Shown one piece after another: positions 14,194 through 17,391 of a stretch of DNA of 17,391 nucleotides. Source of the DNA: an uncultured Collinsella sp. Its GTDB lineage: Bacteria; Actinomycetota; Coriobacteriia; Coriobacteriales; Coriobacteriaceae. Positions within the stretch are counted from its first letter, which is position 1; each line of letters starts with the position of its first letter. Position numbers and translations under genes: made by a program. The stretch is from contig CAUGVQ010000037.1 of assembly GCA_959602875.1 (NCBI GenBank), positions 1 to 17,391 on the forward strand. Reading direction: 5' to 3'. The notes under the pieces were generated by a model. It worked only from the letters and a program-made list of their open reading frames with translations, did no database searches and had not been told where the DNA came from.

Positions 14194-15483
14194 ATGGCTC
14201 AGAACAGCGCCACAGCAGCGGTGGACCCCAACACCATCGCACCGGACACGGGCAAGCCCATGTCCAAGTCCACGTTCTATCGTTTCTGCATCGGCTTTAT
14301 CATCTTCGGCGTCATGTGGATGATGTCCGGCACCATCGGCTCCGCGGTTCTGCTGCCGCAGCGCTTCAACGACCTGTTCCCGGGCAATTCCGAGGCTGTG
14401 CTTGGCTCCATGCAGGCAGCGGGCAGCATCTTCGCCCTCATCTCTAACCTCGTCTTTGGTGCGCTTTCCGACGCATGTCGCTCGCGCTTTGGTCGCCGCT
14501 CGCCCTGGATCGCCATCGGCGGCATCTTCACTGGCGCTGCCTTCTGGTTCACCTCGGTCCAGACGACGGTCTCTGGCATCGTCATCGGTTGGTCCGCACT
14601 TCAGGTCGGTCTGAACTGCATGCTCGCGCCCGCCGTGGCCGTGCTCTCCGACCGCGTCCCGCTTAACCGCCGCGGCACCATTTCGGCCTTCTACGGCGCT
14701 GGCGCCACCTGCGGCCAGTCCATCGGCACCATCATCGGCTCTGCGTTCATCACCAATCCCATCCCCGGCTTCCTCTTTGGCACCGTGTCCTGGCTCTTCA
14801 CCGGCATCATCGTGCTGCTCATTTGGCCGCGTGAGAAGTCCGCTAAGGACGAGACCTCCGGCGAGCCCTTCAGCATCGTGCGCCTGCTCAAGAGCTTCAT
14901 TCCGCCCACCAAGAACTGCCGCGACTTCTACGTCGCTCTCGTGGGCCGTCTGCTCTTCATCTTTGGTTACTTTGTCATCACCGGCTATCAGCTCTACATC
15001 CTGCAGCGCTACATCGGCCTCGACGACGTTGCTGCCGCCGGCGTGCTCTCCACGATGTCGGTCATCATCATGGTCGTGTCGCTCGTGACCTCGCTCATCT
15101 CCGGCGTGATCTCCGACCGCATCGGTAAGCGCAAGCCGCTCATTGCCGCCTCGTCGTTCATCATCTGCATCGCTTTTGCTGTGCCGTGGCTCATGCCCTC
15201 TGCTATGAGCATGTACATCTTCGCTGCGCTCTCCGGCTTTGGCTACGGCATCTACTCCGCTGTCGACCAGGCGCTGAACGTCGACGTCCTGCCCTCCAAG
15301 GAGGAGGCCGGCAAGGACATGGGCATCCAGAACCTCGCCAACACGCTCGGCCAGGCTGTTGCCCCCGCTGTCACCTCGGGTATTGTTGCCAGCACCGGTT
15401 CGTACTTCCTGACCTTCCCGGTCGCGATCGCGCTCGTTCTCGCCGGCGTTGTCTTCATTATGATGGTGAAGAAGGTCAAGTAA
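14194..15483 (+). CDS. MFS sugar:cation symporter (SLC45/GPH-like)
   Basis: A 429-aa integral membrane transporter with about twelve hydrophobic helices after a 30-residue polar N-terminus. The loop after helix 2 reads SDACRSRFGRRSPWIAIGG, and the equivalent loop in the second half reads SGVISDRIGKRKPLIAAS; this D-x(2-4)-R-x-G-(R/K)-R pattern is characteristic of MFS sugar symporters of the sucrose-transporter/SLC45-like type. SDRVPLNRRGTISAFYGAG and VDQALNVDVLPSKEEAGKDMGIQNLANTLGQAVAP also fit that group, which carries glycosides and disaccharides with H+ or Na+. GAAGGGAGAGG just upstream supports ATG 14194 (the frame is open from 14158). It is followed after 83 bp by the glycoside hydrolase, so the cargo is probably that enzyme's substrate. 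Confidence 0.88.
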   Translation: MAQNSATAAVDPNTIAPDTGKPMSKSTFYRFCIGFIIFGVMWMMSGTIGSAVLLPQRFNDLFPGNSEAVLGSMQAAGSIFALISNLVFGALSDACRSRFGRRSPWIAIGGIFTGAAFWFTSVQTTVSGIVIGWSALQVGLNCMLAPAVAVLSDRVPLNRRGTISAFYGAGATCGQSIGTIIGSAFITNPIPGFLFGTVSWLFTGIIVLLIWPREKSAKDETSGEPFSIVRLLKSFIPPTKNCRDFYVALVGRLLFIFGYFVITGYQLYILQRYIGLDDVAAAGVLSTMSVIIMVVSLVTSLISGVISDRIGKRKPLIAASSFIICIAFAVPWLMPSAMSMYIFAALSGFGYGIYSAVDQALNVDVLPSKEEAGKDMGIQNLANTLGQAVAPAVTSGIVASTGSYFLTFPVAIALVLAGVVFIMMVKKVK

Positions 15484-15496
15484 CTTCGTTCGGCCC

Positions 15497-15542
15497 GCCG
15501 CCGCGGGCGTGCGCTCGCGGCGGCTTTCCGGGCGGCGCCCGG
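15497..15542 (+). other. Two tandem hairpins in the MFS-hydrolase gap
   Basis: GCCGCCGCG (15497-15505) pairs with CGCGGCGGC (15516-15524), followed by TTT. Directly after it, CCGGGC (15528-15533) pairs with GCCCGG (15537-15542) around GGC. The first resembles a weak intrinsic terminator and may set the transporter:hydrolase ratio or protect the upstream mRNA. Confidence 0.5.
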
Positions 15543-15566
15543 ACCGTTTGAGAGAGGAGCTCAGCT

Positions 15567-17105
15567 ATGCAGACCGTTGAGCAGTATCGCGTACTCGACC
15601 TCGTGCTCGAGGGTACAGCAGAGGGCAACCCCTATGCGGATGTCACGCTGACGGCGACGTTTGAGCGCGCCGACGGCACCGACGCCGTCGAGGTTCGCGG
15701 CTTCTACCGTGGCGAGGGGCGCTACGGTATCCGTTTCATGCCGCGTTCCGCCGGCACGTGGACCTACCGCACCACGTCGAGCGACCCCGCGCTTGCGGGC
15801 ATCACCGGCGAGGTAGAGGTCACGCCCGCAAGCGAGGGCAACCACGGCCGCGTCCTTTTGACCCGCGACGTCAAGCATGGCGACACGCCCTTTGACACCC
15901 ACGGCGACAACACGTTCTCCTACGAGGACGGCACGCGCTTTCTGCCCTTTGGCACCACCGCCTACGCCTGGACCAACCAGGAGCCGGAGTGCCAGGAGCA
16001 GACGCTCGAGACGCTCGCCCACGCGCCCTTTAACAAGATCCGCATGTGCATCTTCCCCAAGTTCTACGACTACAACCTCGAGAATCCGGCGATGTATGCG
16101 TACGAGGGCTCGATCGAGGAAGGCTTTGACCACACGCGTTTCTATGAGCCGTTCTGGGAGAACCTCGACCAGCGCATTGCCCAGCTGGACGAGCTCGGCA
16201 TCCAGGCCGACATCATCCTGCTGCACCCCTATGACAAGCCCGAGTGGGGCTTCTCCAAGATGACTCGCGACGAGGACGCCTTCTACCTGTCCTATGTGGC
16301 GCGTCGCTACAGCGCCTTCCGGAACATCTGGTGGAGCCTTGCCAACGAGTTTGACCTCATGCCGTGGAAGCCGGTTGAGGATTGGGACCAGTACGCGCGC
16401 ATCGTTATGGCAAACGACCCGTACGGTCATTTGCGGAGCATCCACAACTGCCGCACGCTCTTTGATCACAGCCACCCGTGGATCACGCACGTGAGCTGGC
16501 AGCGCTGCGACCTGCAGCGCACCGCCGAGTGCGTGACGGAGCTGCGCGCCGCCTACGGCAAGCCGGTCCTGGTGGACGAGGTCGGCTACGAGGGCAACGT
16601 CACCTGGGGCTGGGGCAACCTCACCGCTCAGGAGGAGACGCGCCGCTTCTGGGAGGGGTGCCTGCGCGGCGGGTACGTCACCCACGGCGAGACCTTTGTG
16701 GACCGCGGTCCCAAGATCTGGTGGGCGCACGGCGGTAAGCTCTACGGCGAGAGCCCGGAGCGCATTGCGTTTTGCCGTAAGTTCATGGAGAGCCTGCCGG
16801 AGGATATGGACCTGGTGCCGTATGAGAAGGGCTTCTGCCTGGGCACCATGAACTGGGATATTGCCTGCATGGCCAACGACTGGAGCGAGGGCGCCGACGA
16901 CGTGGTCATGTACTTTGGCTTCTTCCGCCCGGCGTACCGCGACCTTACCCTGCCCGAGGGCAAGACCTACACGATCGACGTGGTGGACACGTGGAACATG
17001 ACGGTCGAGACCCTGCCGGGCACCTACGAGGGCCAGGTGCGCGTGGATCTGCCGAGCCGTCAGTACATGCTGCTGCACATCAAGGCGGTCGACAAGGCTG
17101 CGTAA
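15567..17105 (+). CDS. Intracellular glycoside hydrolase: DUF5060, apiosidase-like (DUF4038) barrel, DUF5605
   Basis: A 512-aa protein without signal peptide or anchor, hence cytoplasmic. Residues about 3-85 form a DUF5060-like beta-sandwich (YADVTLTATFERADG, YGIRFMPRSAGTWTY). About 95-410 is a TIM barrel of the DUF4038/apiosidase-like clan GH-A type: FLPFGTTAYAW (125-135), FNKIRMCIFPKFYDYN (155-170), WWSLANEFD with likely acid/base E261, and VLVDEVGYEG with likely nucleophile E338. The C-terminal 430-505 fits a DUF5605-like beta domain. GH140 apiosidase BT1012 of rhamnogalacturonan-II breakdown shares the catalytic domain family, but other specificities are possible. AGAGGAG supports ATG 15567. 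It is downstream of a symporter and ahead of a terminator, so it probably cleaves the imported glycoside. Confidence 0.85.
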   Translation: MQTVEQYRVLDLVLEGTAEGNPYADVTLTATFERADGTDAVEVRGFYRGEGRYGIRFMPRSAGTWTYRTTSSDPALAGITGEVEVTPASEGNHGRVLLTRDVKHGDTPFDTHGDNTFSYEDGTRFLPFGTTAYAWTNQEPECQEQTLETLAHAPFNKIRMCIFPKFYDYNLENPAMYAYEGSIEEGFDHTRFYEPFWENLDQRIAQLDELGIQADIILLHPYDKPEWGFSKMTRDEDAFYLSYVARRYSAFRNIWWSLANEFDLMPWKPVEDWDQYARIVMANDPYGHLRSIHNCRTLFDHSHPWITHVSWQRCDLQRTAECVTELRAAYGKPVLVDEVGYEGNVTWGWGNLTAQEETRRFWEGCLRGGYVTHGETFVDRGPKIWWAHGGKLYGESPERIAFCRKFMESLPEDMDLVPYEKGFCLGTMNWDIACMANDWSEGADDVVMYFGFFRPAYRDLTLPEGKTYTIDVVDTWNMTVETLPGTYEGQVRVDLPSRQYMLLHIKAVDKAA

Positions 17106-17119
17106 GACAGCTTTTGGAG

Positions 17120-17151
17120 GGGGTGGTCGGCGCGAGACGGCCGCCCCTTTT
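17120..17151 (+). terminator. Rho-independent terminator after the hydrolase
   Basis: GGGGTGGTCG (17120-17129) pairs with CGGCCGCCCC (17138-17147), a 10-bp stem with two G-U pairs and an 8-nt loop, followed by TTTT. It lies 14 nt after the stop codon and ends the MFS-hydrolase operon. Confidence 0.8.
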
Positions 17152-17155
17152 CACG

Positions 17156-17292
17156 TTTTTCAGGTATTCAATAATCTTGCCGAGAAGGGTCGCGTAGCCT
17201 TCTGGGTGATGAGACGCTAACCTGCGATTTTAGAAGCAAGGGAAATGCCTCTACATGCTGGGCCGCCCTCAGATTATTGAATAATTGAAAAA
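17156..17292. repeat. 137-bp element with 22-bp terminal inverted repeats
   Basis: TTTTTCA-GG-TATTCAATAATCT (17156-17177) is mirrored by AGATTATTGAATA-AT-TGAAAAA (17271-17292), 20 of 22 positions paired and 13 uninterrupted. Inside are two smaller hairpins: AGAAGG/CCTTCT (around 17184-17204) and TAGAAGCA/TGCCTCTA (around 17231-17253, 7 of 8). The AT-rich arms contrast with the GC-rich genome. It may be a MITE-like insertion or a structured non-coding RNA; no coding frame is convincing. Confidence 0.6.
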
Positions 17293-17391
17293 GCAATCTC
17301 ACAGCTTGGAGAAAGGCGCCGGACGTGCACGGGAATGCATGGATTTGAGGCGCAAACAAACGGCGCTACGCCGGTGAAGCAGGGGAGGGGT
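17293..17391 (+). other. Gene-free right edge, possible upstream region of the next gene
   Basis: No gene is seen. ACGGCGCTACGCCGGT and a purine-rich GCAGGGGAGGGG at the very end could be the ribosome binding site of a plus-strand gene starting just outside the window. This is a guess from position only. Confidence 0.2.

Noticed and set aside
17168..17359. 63-aa minus-strand frame at the right end
   Set aside because: It runs through the inverted-repeat element, has no ribosome binding site I can identify and no family character.

Overview
This is a GC-rich window of about 17.4 kb with dense ATG/GTG starts and strong AAGGAG-type ribosome binding sites. An FhaA/serine-threonine kinase pair next to dnaX-ybaB-recR, together with gut-type sugar genes, suggests an anaerobic high-GC actinobacterium of the Coriobacteriia (Collinsella/Olsenella-like). 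The lineage is inferred from gene content and protein character; no rRNA is present to confirm it.

Layout. (1) 1-2329, minus strand: the 5' part of an FhaA-type protein (cut by the left edge) and, overlapping it by the GTGA start/stop, a serine/threonine kinase with a polytopic membrane C-terminus. (2) 2480-6399, plus strand: housekeeping DNA genes, comprising a small unknown gene, dnaX (gamma/tau), the YbaB/EbfC nucleoid protein and recR. (3) 6593-7603: a LacI-family regulator. (4) 7604-8059: a 456-bp leader rich in inverted repeats. (5) 8060-13089: a sugar operon with a FucI/AraA-superfamily (COG2407-like) isomerase, the two halves of a split transketolase, and after a 188-bp hairpin-containing gap a glycerol-kinase-like FGGY kinase. 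(6) 13110-13190: a near-perfect 27-bp inverted repeat between convergent genes. (7) 13257-17105: a divergent TetR regulator and a transporter/hydrolase pair (MFS sugar:cation symporter and an intracellular DUF5060/apiosidase-like/DUF5605 glycoside hydrolase), with a textbook 11+2+11 TetR palindrome just downstream of the likely -10, and a terminator after the hydrolase. (8) 17152-17391: no gene, but a 137-bp element bounded by 22-bp inverted repeats.

How the genes may work together (inference): the MFS protein imports a small glycoside, the cytoplasmic hydrolase releases a pentose, the isomerase makes the ketose, the FGGY kinase phosphorylates it, and the two-subunit transketolase passes it into the pentose phosphate/glycolytic pool. 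An apiosidase-like hydrolase, an isomerase, an FGGY kinase and a split transketolase together match the logic of the characterised oxidation-free D-apiose pathway (apiose isomerase, apulose kinase, apulose-4-phosphate transketolase). Apioside use is therefore the most interesting hypothesis. A xylose/xylulose route is the main alternative, because some fucose-isomerase-like proteins act as xylose isomerases. The 9-mer CCGTTCACC occurs in the control regions of lacI, the isomerase operon and the MFS operon, which may tie the three units into one regulon.
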